A stretch of 64,000 nucleotides of DNA, taken from an uncultured Erysipelotrichaceae bacterium (GTDB taxonomy: Bacteria > Bacillota_I > Bacilli_A > RFN20 > CAG-826). A program made the position numbers and the translations under genes. The notes under the pieces are model-generated. The model ran no database searches. It saw only the letters and a list, made by a program, of their open reading frames with translations, and had not been told where the DNA came from. Position 1 is the stretch's first letter. Every line of letters starts with the position of its first letter. Below are positions 1-8,622 of this stretch, piece after piece. The stretch spans positions 26,153 through 90,152 of the forward strand of contig OMWW01000006.1 in the NCBI GenBank assembly GCA_900314865.1. The letters run 5' to 3'.

Positions 1-2
1 TT

Positions 3-119
3 GTGAAGTGTGATATTTGTGGAAATAAAGGCTTAAAAGGATACGGAATAGTTAATTCAGAAGGAAAAAGAATTGATTGGAAAGGCAGAAATAATAAGTA
101 TTTTACTAGAAATAAGTAA
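3..119 (+). CDS. C-terminal end of a gene cut by the window edge
   Basis: An open frame runs from the window edge to a TAA at 117-119 and encodes about 38 residues. The first residues contain a Cys-x2-Cys pair (CDIC), and the tail is basic and ends in Asn-Lys. The CxxC pair would suit half of a zinc knuckle, but nothing identifies the family. A GTG at position 3 could be a start, but the frame more likely continues upstream of the window. The 122 bases after it, up to the next gene, are AT-rich with no clear terminator. Confidence 0.35.
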   Translation: MKCDICGNKGLKGYGIVNSEGKRIDWKGRNNKYFTRNK

Positions 120-241
120 TCACGAAGTTGTTGTAAAAACAATCTGATTAATCATTTTAACAATTATCTTTATTAATAATTGATGATTTGAGAAAACGCA
201 TAGTATTTTGGCATATATTTTAGTAATTAGAGAAAAATCCA

Positions 242-2023
242 ATGAACATACAAGACATAAAAGAAATTATAAAAGAAGTTATCAAAAACAAAACTTATTG
301 CAAATCGGTTTTGATAGATGGACCGTGGGGTTGTGGAAAGACCACTGCGGTTAAAGATGCAATTAAAGACTTAACAGAAGAGGTTGTTTCTAAGAAGAAA
401 TTGGTTTATCAGTCTCTATTTGGAATTAAAGATGTTTCTGAATTAGTGGCGTGTTTTTCTTATGCAGGCAAAATCATATATTCAGTAACAAAATCGATTG
501 CCAGTCCATTTACTAAACTAATTCCAATTGTTGGAGAACAAATCAAAGAAGGTATAGATAATTCAACGGCTTTGTTTTCGCCACGTCCTTCAAAAAAGAA
601 GGATACTATCTTCATATTTGATGATTTAGAAAGAGCAGATGAGTCCCTTTCTTATATAGCGTTACTTGGGTTTTTTAATCAATTGATTATGAGAGGTTGC
701 AGAATAATTTGTATTTCTTCCCTTGACGACTTATCAAGATTAGATTCTGAAAGAAAAATAGGCTTGGATGCTTTTTTAGAAAAGGCGTTTGACAGAATCT
801 TATATATTAATGAAGATCCTGAAGATATTATTATTAAACTTTTTGAAGATAACGAAAAAACAAAAAACTGCATACGACAATGTGTTGATATGTTTGAAAG
901 CAACATTCGCTTAGCTATGAAGGCCCACAGGTTACTATCTGATGTCTATGAAAATTCAAAAGAATTTAAATATGACCTAAGTAAAAAATATAACGACTTA
1001 CAAATTTTGAAATCAACCATATGTTCAATTAAAGCTATTTATTTCTTTGAAAGAGAGAAAAAAGAAAAGAATGACAATAGTAAAATAACAAATGTATATG
1101 AGGATTTGCTATCAATCCATCAATCAAAGCAGCTAGCTTCTAGAGTTTCTAAGAATATCAATAATGTAATTAAACAAGATGAATTGTATTACGTTCCAGA
1201 AGAAATTGCCGACATTAAAATACTTGCTAGATGTTTGTGTATGGCCGAAGTTCACAAAGATTATAGTGAACTTATTAAAAACTTTTCCTCTAATAATGAA
1301 AAAGAAAAAATAAATATCTTAGATACTTCTGTATTCTATTTGGATGACGAAGGAAAGAGAAGCGCTTTTTTAAAGTTTAAGAAGGATACATTGGAAGGGA
1401 CCGCAACCATTAATAGGCAATATATTGATAGATTTGCCGAGTTCTTAAAATATACTGATTTCGACTTGAAAGATGATGGACTTATTGATTGTGTTATTTC
1501 AACAGTTGTTGATAAATACTTAAATGGAGACACAAGTGCATATGATAGACTCCAAGATTATACCAACTTCCCTAACGAAACTAACAATCCTAAAATCATG
1601 GATGAGGTATTTGAAGAGGTTTCACAAAAGCTGCACAAAACAGAAACAGAATCTATAGAGTTAAAAATGAAAGATGCATTTGAAAAAGAAGATTATACTT
1701 TTTTATTAGATTTGTTGCATGATGTTGAACATTATAAAAAGCCAGAACATATTAGAAAAGAAATAAAACGCATTCTCATTAACAATAATTTTTATTTTCC
1801 AGATTTAAGCAAAAATATTGATTATGAATCATGGTCATATTGCCATCAAGTTGCAAAAATTTCAAAAGGTGATAACGATATGTCACACAAGTTTATTAAT
1901 TTACTAAAAGAGGAAGTATCAAAACATAAAGATAGTAAATCCGCTATCGATAGAGCCAAAGCGCTTGTGCAATATAATTTTGATGCCGAAACGTTTAAAG
2001 AGTTTGTGGCTTATTGTGATTAA
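242..2023 (+). CDS. KAP-like P-loop NTPase
   Basis: This 593-residue protein is a P-loop ATPase. A Walker A motif (GPWGCGKTT, Gly27-Thr35) follows a short N-terminal helix. A Walker B motif (FIFDDLERAD, with Asp127 and Asp128) is followed by a sensor-like stretch ending ICISSLDDL. The GPWGxGKT/DDLER pairing is typical of KAP-family NTPases, many of which are found in phage-defence islands. The C-terminal two thirds is charged and helical with no recognisable domain, and no membrane helices are obvious between the Walker motifs, unlike some KAP proteins. The start is ATG with only a weak upstream purine stretch (agagaaaaa). The gene stands alone, followed by a 387-bp gap. A defence role is inferred from family and neighbours. 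Confidence 0.75.
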   Translation: MNIQDIKEIIKEVIKNKTYCKSVLIDGPWGCGKTTAVKDAIKDLTEEVVSKKKLVYQSLFGIKDVSELVACFSYAGKIIYSVTKSIASPFTKLIPIVGEQIKEGIDNSTALFSPRPSKKKDTIFIFDDLERADESLSYIALLGFFNQLIMRGCRIICISSLDDLSRLDSERKIGLDAFLEKAFDRILYINEDPEDIIIKLFEDNEKTKNCIRQCVDMFESNIRLAMKAHRLLSDVYENSKEFKYDLSKKYNDLQILKSTICSIKAIYFFEREKKEKNDNSKITNVYEDLLSIHQSKQLASRVSKNINNVIKQDELYYVPEEIADIKILARCLCMAEVHKDYSELIKNFSSNNEKEKINILDTSVFYLDDEGKRSAFLKFKKDTLEGTATINRQYIDRFAEFLKYTDFDLKDDGLIDCVISTVVDKYLNGDTSAYDRLQDYTNFPNETNNPKIMDEVFEEVSQKLHKTETESIELKMKDAFEKEDYTFLLDLLHDVEHYKKPEHIRKEIKRILINNNFYFPDLSKNIDYESWSYCHQVAKISKGDNDMSHKFINLLKEEVSKHKDSKSAIDRAKALVQYNFDAETFKEFVAYCD

Positions 2024-2410
2024 TTGCGATTATTCGTATTTTTTGCCACGTTACCCCGGAACTTTGTTCCCTGGTAACCGCTTTAACATTGATAACTACC
2101 TTATCGCATAATTCTTTTAAGATATAAAGACAGATGTTATATTCGTATGGGGGTTTCTTATCAAAGATAATCTTATCTTTATTGTGCATAGCGATACCTG
2201 TTCCTTATGTAATATAAGTCCATCAAAAAAGCGAATAATTCAAGTTATAATTCTGTAAATAGCTGTCTATGTAATAGACATTAGAAAGTTTATAAATTAT
2301 TATATTAGAAGAAAAAATACCGAATTATATAGTGCCAATTAGTATTATTACACATGTGTTAATTATGGTTTTTGGAATAGTGTGTTGGCAAAACACAAGG
2401 AGGACTTTGC
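2024..2410. other. 387-bp intergenic stretch
   Basis: AT-rich gap between the KAP-type gene and the next operon. It holds a GC-rich hairpin at 2050-2078 and a possible 64-codon reverse-strand frame (1995-2189, ATG at 2189 behind an AAGGA-like stretch) that I do not recognise. Near its right end a small stem-loop (TGTGTT 2381-2386 with AACACA 2392-2397) abuts the AAGGAGG ribosome-binding site at 2397-2403 of the next gene. No clear promoter could be fixed. Confidence 0.5.
2050..2078. repeat. GC-rich imperfect inverted repeat
   Basis: Two 13-base arms, GTTACCCCGGAAC and GTTCCCTGGTAAC, flank a three-base loop. Only two arm positions fail to pair. It is conspicuously GC-rich for its surroundings and has no following T-run on the forward strand. 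It may be a structured RNA element, or a relic inside a decayed reverse-strand gene. Confidence 0.5.
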
Positions 2411-3127
2411 ATGGCTTCGATTAAGAAAGTATTTGAAAATATTAAAGACGATTTGACTAATTCTGTGCAAGAACGAAAAAACATTAAAATCCTTGAAGCC
2501 AAAGGTATAATTGTCACTGATTTTAGAATTTGTAATGGTTCAAAGCAAGATTTGTATGTATCAGGAAATATCGACACAAGCGAAAAGAAAATATTCTTTG
2601 CTTCAAGACGAACTATTGAAATTGGGACAATTTTGGTTGATAAACTTCTTAATCTTTATCAAATAAAAGCATCAACGTATGATAAAAATAGACTGTTTGA
2701 TGAAGATGTAGTGACAACGATTTGCGACTATGATTTGTATGTGCCAAATAATCCGGCGAGAAATGTGATTAATCAGAGTGCAAATATTTTTCAGGGTTTT
2801 TCTGATAATTCCTTTAATAATATAGGCACCCTCGTACTAAATGTTGAGCAAAAAGCAACAATTGAACAATCTATAAGTATTGCTCAAATGGTTGAAACTG
2901 TAGAGGACGAAGCTAAGTATAGGTATAATCCAGTCAAGAATATATTTTCGTTTTTAGAATTGATAAATAAAATTCTTAAAGGAATTGAAACGATTGATAA
3001 ATTAGAAGATAAATTGGTGCAAGGTATATTGAAGGAAACCTCATCGTTTTTAAAGGACATGATTTTAATGTTAATAAAAAATATAAAAAATAAAGCCGAT
3101 GAGAGCGGTCATTTCAATGATAAATGA
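2411..3127 (+). CDS. unknown protein, first gene of a two-gene operon with a HEPN-type protein
   Basis: I do not recognise this 238-residue protein. The N-terminal half mixes helix and strand. The middle carries an Asn-rich stretch (about residues 115-140), and the C-terminal third is amphipathic helix with hydrophobic runs ending in a Lys/Asn-rich tail. Its start is well supported: ATG at 2411 sits eight bases after AAGGAGG, preceded by a small stem-loop. It ends in TGA inside the start region of the HEPN-type gene, overlapping it by 11 bases from the ATG at 3117, so the two are probably translationally coupled. Tight coupling to a HEPN protein suggests a regulatory, sensor or antitoxin-like partner role; that is inference from context only. 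Confidence 0.7.
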   Translation: MASIKKVFENIKDDLTNSVQERKNIKILEAKGIIVTDFRICNGSKQDLYVSGNIDTSEKKIFFASRRTIEIGTILVDKLLNLYQIKASTYDKNRLFDEDVVTTICDYDLYVPNNPARNVINQSANIFQGFSDNSFNNIGTLVLNVEQKATIEQSISIAQMVETVEDEAKYRYNPVKNIFSFLELINKILKGIETIDKLEDKLVQGILKETSSFLKDMILMLIKNIKNKADESGHFNDK

Positions 3128-4487
3128 TTTCAGTGACTACATGAATGGAACACTTACTTTTCTAAATTCTAACTGTTATTTTTCTTTTGATGGTAAAACA
3201 CTAGAGATTTATTGTGTTAATGGCGAAGCTAGAATAATTTTATGGGAGAAACTAGCTGATGGTTCTTGCGTTTCTGCCAAGAAAGAAATACCAAGCAATA
3301 GACTTGAGGGCCATTCTTTTGATTTAAATGCAGATGTTGTTTTTTATATTGATTCCAAAGGATATGGCTATCATGGTAGCATAGACACTGAAAAAGTTAT
3401 CCTTAAAATCAATGTCTTAAAGTACATAACAATTAAGAGTAAGATTTGCGATAAGAACATTCTTGTTTTTAGCTCTAAACAGTTTCATAAATTTTTATAT
3501 TTATTTCCGCAATATAATCTCACTTTAAGGCACGAAGACAAAATTGCTGACATCACATACAAATCGGCCGTTTCATCAGACAAAGCTGAATTTACGTTTA
3601 AGGGTAAGAAATTTGTGGCCTATCCCTGCCCAACAATTAACACCCAAGGGAATAAGTTTGATTTTATTCCTGAAATTCATATAGTGTGCGATGAATCGTT
3701 GGAGGAAACAGAAATGCTTTCGCTAGTTGAAATTCTATACAAAATCATTTCTTTTTTGTTTATGAGAGTCAACATTATTCCAGACAGTATTTATTGTTGT
3801 TCCAACAATCTTCAACATAATATTTTTTATCGTAAAGCAACTGACTATATCGAAGAAAAAGAAGATGTGAATTCTATTATAAAATATGGATTTATTAGAT
3901 GGAACACAGTTTACAAGAACTTCCAAAAGATTATTGATGATTTTATCGATGGAAACGCAGATACAAAACACCTTGGCAATTCATCAGAATCAAGAAAATG
4001 GATTGACTTTAAAAAAGTATCCACCATATCATCTTTTTTTGAATCTACTTATGCTCTTATTTATGGAAACAAACCAAACCATAGAACATCTACTCAAAAG
4101 AATATAGATACAATTATTGAAACCTTATTGCCTCTAAAAGATAAAGGGAACAGAAAAATGGGTGACACTATAGATTATTTAATTAAGCAGTTAGATCATG
4201 TGTCGTTAGAAACGAAGATACAAAAAGTGCTGAATGAATACGACGGTTATTTACGCGCTATCAAAAAAGAATTCGGGCTTGAGAATAATAGTGTAACCGA
4301 AATTGCTGGTATCTGTGCGCAAACAAGAAATTGGACCGATCACGGTGATAAAAGGGCGGCAATTAATCCATTTATTGCATCGTGTTTTGCCTATTTGACT
4401 TGTGCGACTTATGCTATGTATTTAAAAAGATGGGGAATAGATGATAAGTTTATTGCCAATGCGCTTTTAGAACTGTATATGGTATAA
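3117..4487 (+). CDS. HEPN-domain protein, ApeA-like abortive-infection candidate
   Basis: 456 residues from the ATG at 3117, which has a GAGAG-type site upstream. An ATG at 3099 in the same frame is possible and would enlarge the overlap with the preceding gene. The N-terminal half looks beta-rich. The C-terminal helical part has an R-x4-H motif with Asn after Arg (RNWTDH, Arg404 to His409), the catalytic signature of HEPN ribonucleases. A beta-rich N-terminal domain followed by a C-terminal HEPN domain resembles ApeA-type abortive-infection proteins, which cut RNA on phage infection. The HEPN call rests on the motif and its position; the ApeA link is a looser resemblance. Confidence 0.6.
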   Translation: MINDFSDYMNGTLTFLNSNCYFSFDGKTLEIYCVNGEARIILWEKLADGSCVSAKKEIPSNRLEGHSFDLNADVVFYIDSKGYGYHGSIDTEKVILKINVLKYITIKSKICDKNILVFSSKQFHKFLYLFPQYNLTLRHEDKIADITYKSAVSSDKAEFTFKGKKFVAYPCPTINTQGNKFDFIPEIHIVCDESLEETEMLSLVEILYKIISFLFMRVNIIPDSIYCCSNNLQHNIFYRKATDYIEEKEDVNSIIKYGFIRWNTVYKNFQKIIDDFIDGNADTKHLGNSSESRKWIDFKKVSTISSFFESTYALIYGNKPNHRTSTQKNIDTIIETLLPLKDKGNRKMGDTIDYLIKQLDHVSLETKIQKVLNEYDGYLRAIKKEFGLENNSVTEIAGICAQTRNWTDHGDKRAAINPFIASCFAYLTCATYAMYLKRWGIDDKFIANALLELYMV

Positions 4488-4587
4488 ATGTTTATAGATA
4501 AATTGCATAGTATAAAGAAAACAAAGATCAATATCTTTCACGAAATTCGTAATTTTAATTGCGGGTCAGTTCTAAACAACTAAAACA

Positions 4588-4827
4588 ATGATAAATAAAG
4601 ACAACAGATTCTTTAGAGAATTGCTTGAGATATTGAGCGAACAAACAAAGATTGAATGTTTAAAGAATTTGGAAGTTTTAAAAGAACTTGCTGAAGGACA
4701 TAAAGACTCATATATTACCGCTCATCTTTTAGCAGAATACAATCGTATAGCCTTTGTTGGGCTGATCACATTATTAAATAAGGAAGCAATCGAGAATAAC
4801 ATTCGAAATATGCTGATGGGATTATAA
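4588..4827 (+). CDS. small helical protein, unknown
   Basis: A 79-residue frame from ATG at 4588 to TAA. The protein is almost entirely predicted helix, with leucine-rich amphipathic segments and a hydrophobic patch near residues 54-62. There is no good ribosome-binding site, only an A-rich stretch, so translation is not certain. It sits 100 bases after the HEPN-type gene and 107 before the ATPase gene. It could be a small partner of either neighbour. I do not recognise the family. Confidence 0.4.
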   Translation: MINKDNRFFRELLEILSEQTKIECLKNLEVLKELAEGHKDSYITAHLLAEYNRIAFVGLITLLNKEAIENNIRNMLMGL

Positions 4828-4934
4828 AACTTGAGATAAGTGGCCGTTATGGCATAAAAATATCAAAATATTGTAAATTATTGTGCGATAAATTGCATTT
4901 AACTAGAAAAAAAGATAATATAGAATCAGAAAAT

Positions 4935-6179
4935 ATGAAAAAGAAGCTTTACAAAAGAGAAAATTATTTATCTAGAATCAGACCTTTTTACCATGAAAAT
5001 GATTTAATTAAAGTTATTACTGGTGTTCGTAGATCCGGAAAATCTTCCATCATGCAAATGATAAGTGAAGAATTAATTGATGGTGGCATTAATCCTAATA
5101 ACATTATTTATATTGATTTAGATAAAAGAGGATATACAAAGATTAAAACTCCGGACGTTCTTGAAGAATTGATTGATAAACTATCCAAAGGAATAAAAGG
5201 CACTAAGTATTTATTTATTGATGAGATTCAAAATGTTAAAGATTTTGAGAGAATGATAAATGCGTTTAGAGTTGAAGAAGATTATTCAATTTTCATAACT
5301 GGCAGTAATTCCTATCTTCTCAGCGGAGAATTGATGACGCATCTTACTGGTCGATATCTAGAATTCGAGGTATTTCCTCTTAATTTCCATGAGTATCTTG
5401 ATATGAAGAAATTTTACAAGATGACAATTGATGGAAATCTTTCTATTGAACTAGATCGCTATATTCTTGAAGGTGGTTTTCCAAGAACTTTGTTCTTACC
5501 TGATAGTGCTGCCAAAAAAGTTTATATTAGCGAAATAGTGAATGAAATCTTTAAAAAAGATATTAAAAAACGAGTAAAGATTAAAAATGTTGAAGTCTTT
5601 AATTTGGTTAGGGACTACATTGTTAATAATTATGGTGCAACAACTAGTATTAACAATATTGTTAAGGATTTAAATAAAAATGGCATTGCTATTCAGTTCC
5701 GTACAGTTGCAAAATATATCCAACATTTAGTGGATGCCAAAATTATCTATGAATGTAGCAGATTCGATATGAAGTCTAGAAAGATTTTCCAGAATGAAAA
5801 GAAATATTATTTAGCCGATTTATCGTTTGCTCAATTTACAAATCCAAATAGCAAGATTAATTATGGTCCAGCATTGGAGAATGTAACGTATCTCTACGCC
5901 AAATCTAAAAACTACGATGTTTCAGTTGGTAGAATTGGCACATTAGAATGTGACTTCATCTTGAAAGATTTGTTTCTAAATTATTCTTATGTTCAAGTTG
6001 CTTATACAATTCTTAGCAGTGAAGATACAGAAAATAGAGAATATGCTCCTTTGGAGAAGATTCAAGATAATTTCCCAAAATTTGTGCTAACAACAGATTT
6101 CTTAATTCAAAAAAGAAAAGGAATCATACATGATAATCTGATGTTGTTTATGAAAAACGATAAGATTTTTACTAGATAA
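4935..6179 (+). CDS. AAA ATPase with DUF4143-type C-terminal domain
   Basis: 414 residues from the ATG at 4935; a TTG at 4881 in frame would add 18 residues but has no better ribosome-binding site. The N-terminal AAA_14-type ATPase has Walker A (GVRRSGKSS, Lys36) and Walker B (LFIDEIQN, Asp96-Glu97), followed by a sensor motif (FITGSNSYLL). A helical lid and winged-helix-like middle lead to a C-terminal region near residues 320-400 that resembles DUF4143. This architecture is widespread in gut bacteria, archaea and mobile regions, and its biochemical role is poorly known. Trans-acting function in the island is inference. It precedes the broken GHKL gene by 16 bases, so the two may be co-transcribed. 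Confidence 0.8.
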   Translation: MKKKLYKRENYLSRIRPFYHENDLIKVITGVRRSGKSSIMQMISEELIDGGINPNNIIYIDLDKRGYTKIKTPDVLEELIDKLSKGIKGTKYLFIDEIQNVKDFERMINAFRVEEDYSIFITGSNSYLLSGELMTHLTGRYLEFEVFPLNFHEYLDMKKFYKMTIDGNLSIELDRYILEGGFPRTLFLPDSAAKKVYISEIVNEIFKKDIKKRVKIKNVEVFNLVRDYIVNNYGATTSINNIVKDLNKNGIAIQFRTVAKYIQHLVDAKIIYECSRFDMKSRKIFQNEKKYYLADLSFAQFTNPNSKINYGPALENVTYLYAKSKNYDVSVGRIGTLECDFILKDLFLNYSYVQVAYTILSSEDTENREYAPLEKIQDNFPKFVLTTDFLIQKRKGIIHDNLMLFMKNDKIFTR

Positions 6180-6195
6180 TAAAAGGAGAGTGCTA

Positions 6196-8172
6196 ATGAG
6201 AAGAAATTTTTCAATGAATATTAATGGTAAAGTCAATAATTATCGATTAACAAAAAATGATTCACTTATGCCTCTATTTGAAGCAATCGCTAATTCTATT
6301 TTTTCAATTAACCAAAGAAAAGAGAACGATTCTGATTTCGAAGGAAAAATAGAAATTGAATTATTGAGAGAAAATGTTTTGTTTGATGATTACAAGGATA
6401 GCCCAATTGCTCAATTTATTGTTAGAGACAACGGCATTGGCTTCACCGATGAAAATATGGATTCTTTTATGACCTCCGATTCTCGCCTGAAAGAGAAATA
6501 TGGCGGAAAAGGAAACGGGAGGTTTTCATGACTTAAAGTTTTTAATGTTGTTGAAGTTGAAAGCGTTTACAAAGATGATAACAAATTCTATAAGAGATCA
6601 TTTGCTTTTGGTAAAAGCACAGACATCATAGAAGATTCTGTTGCTGAAATTGTTGAAAATGAGTTGATGACCACAATCAAAATGATTGGCATAAATGATA
6701 ATTTTAAAAAGCACATTCCTACAAACATCTTAACTATAGTTACAAAAACAATAGAACACTTTGTAGTTTGCCTATTATCTGATAATTGTCCTAATATTTA
6801 TCTAATTGATGAAGAAAATAATATTTGTATAAACGATAAATTTAGAAATGATTATTTTGGTGATTCTAAGAAGGACACTTTTGTTATTGATAATTATTCT
6901 TTTAATATTACTCATTTGAAAATTAAGAGCCCTGAGTTTGGACAAAATAAGTTGTATTATTGTGCAAACGACAGATTGGTTAAGAGCAAAAAAATTGATG
7001 AAAACATCACCGATCTTGATGAGACTATTTTTGTAAAGGAAGGTTTCTGGTATCTAGGTATATTAACGGGTGATTATTTAGATCAAAACGTTGATTATAA
7101 CAGACAATCTTTTTCAATTGATGAGGATAGCGATTTTGATATATCTATAAACAAAATGACAAGAGAAGCTGTTTCCAAAGCCAAAGTGTTTTTGGCTGGG
7201 TATTTAGAAAAAGCAAGCGCAGAAAAAATGCAAAGAGTAATTGAATATACAACTAAACAAGCTCCTGAATATAGATATTTACTAAATAGAAAGAAAGATG
7301 AAATTAGTAAGCTAAAGCCGGGGCTTAGCGACGAAGAACTCGATGACTCACTATTTAAGATTAAAAGAGATTTAGAAAAAGAGGTAAAACAAGACTGCGA
7401 CGTTGTTCTTCAGAAAATAGAAGATAACGGTTTAGATGATTCTTTTGAACAAGAGCTTGTTGAAACAATTAGCAAAGTTTCAGAAATGAATAAATCAGCT
7501 CTAACTAATTACATAGCCAAAAGAAAAATCATCATTGAATTTTTTAAAAAAGCACTCAGAAAAAGAGAAAATGGAAAATATGAACTTGAAAAAGTCATTC
7601 ATAATTTAGTGTTTCCAATGAAAACAACGAACGAATCGTGTAGTTATGAAAATCACAATCTGTGGCTAATTGATGAAAAACTATCATATTCTGTTTATGT
7701 TGCTTCAGATATCACGCTAGGGAATGATCCAGAAAATAATAGACCAGATATACTTGTTTGTGATAGTCCTGTCGTTATTTGTGATGATGATGAATCGACA
7801 TTTTATAATACGATTTCAATTTTTGAAATAAAACGACCTCAAAGAGATGATTATACAATTGAGGACAACCCATATACACAATTGATTAAATACCTTGAAA
7901 AAATACAAAAAGGAGATGCTTTAGATAAAAATGGTAGGCCGATAAGAGTTGGTAATAATACACAATATTTTCTTTATGCTGTTTGCGATATAACTCCTAC
8001 TCTAAAGAACGTGATTAAAATGCTAGACTTTACCTATTTCGATAATGAAAAAGGAGCCTTTTTGTTCTCAAAGAATTATAACGCCTATATAGAACTAATA
8101 TCGTTTGATAAAATGCTAAGTGATTCCGAATTGCGTAATAAAGTATTCTTTAAAAAGCTTGGCATTGAATAA
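6196..8172 (+). pseudogene. GHKL ATPase-PD-(D/E)XK nuclease-like protein interrupted by one TGA
   Basis: Reading from the ATG at 6196 (AAAGGAG eight bases upstream), one open frame of 658 codons is broken only by TGA at 6529-6531, codon 112. The N-terminal part is a GHKL (Hsp90/histidine-kinase fold) ATPase: N-box EAIANSI (Glu29, Asn33), DNGIGF (Asp78) and GGKGNGRF just before the TGA. Relatives commonly have Trp right after this motif, so TGG to TGA is the simplest explanation. The frame continues with normal coding character. The C-terminal part has a PD-(D/E)XK-like nuclease signature: Pro517-Asp518, then EIKRP with Glu544 and Lys546, reminiscent of Shedu-type DUF4263 nucleases. A TTG at 6664 could start the distal part. 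Other Trp codons in the gene are TGG. It may be a recent nonsense mutation, a sequencing error or readthrough. Confidence 0.7.
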
Positions 8173-8223
8173 CCTTTATAAATAATCCAGATATATAACA
8201 ATAAGAATAATGGCCTTTTTTGG

Positions 8224-8474
8224 TTGGGATTATTATAGTCTGCTAACAATCTTCTTAACTCCCAATTCAGTTTTTATCTACTTTTTCAACATTTGGATTG
8301 ATATAGTCGAATCAGCTTTACACTAAAATCGGCTTTTGTACTACTATCAGTGTATCTCACAATTAATACACTATATTATTCAATAATATAGTATATAGGA
8401 TTAACACACCAATAATTGGGATTATTATAGTCGGAATAATTTGTACCAAATAAAAATTAGGGATTATTACAGTA
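8224..8474 (+). repeat. cluster of four imperfect direct repeats
   Basis: Four copies share the core GGATTATTATAGTC: TTGGGATTATTATAGTC at 8224-8240, TTTGGATTGATATAGTC at 8292-8308, TTGGGATTATTATAGTC at 8416-8432 and TAGGGATTATTACAGTA at 8458-8474. The first and third are identical over 17 bases. Start-to-start spacing is 68, 124 and 42 bases, too irregular for an intact CRISPR array. All copies point the same way as the PIN-like gene downstream. They could be regulator-binding sites, a decayed CRISPR, or a non-coding RNA with repeats. Confidence 0.55.
8370..8392. repeat. perfect palindrome in the repeat cluster
   Basis: Arms ACTATATTATT and AATAATATAGT pair perfectly around a single central base. 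It lies between the second and third direct-repeat copies. It could bind a dimeric regulator or form a hairpin. In such AT-rich DNA a chance palindrome is possible. Confidence 0.4.
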
Positions 8475-8622
8475 CGTTAAAGACAAATAACAGTTTTTTA
8501 TATCTTATTTTTGTCTTATTTTTTTAACACCATATAATTTTTGCATTAAATTTGATGATTTCTTTTATTTCTTGTATTCCTATGTTGTTATATACGATAT
8601 AATTTTGAAAGGTAAGTTTTGT

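Larger units (their letters stand above)
8173..8622. other. 450-bp intergenic stretch with repeat cluster
   Basis: Very AT-rich gap between the GHKL-nuclease gene and the PIN-like gene. It contains four imperfect copies of a roughly 17-base motif (8224-8474) and a perfect 11-base-arm palindrome (8370-8392). The frame of the following gene is open upstream to about 8572, but the ribosome-binding site favours 8623 as its start. No protein-coding gene is visible in it. Confidence 0.6.

Noticed and set aside
6196..8172. Mycoplasma-type genetic code (TGA as Trp) for the window
   Set aside because: Long genes read Trp from TGG without in-frame TGA, and two genes use TGA as a sensible stop; a single TGA does not support a changed code.
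8224..8474. CRISPR array
   Set aside because: Copies are short, imperfect and irregularly spaced (68, 124 and 42 bases), and no cas gene is in the window. Kept only as a repeat cluster.
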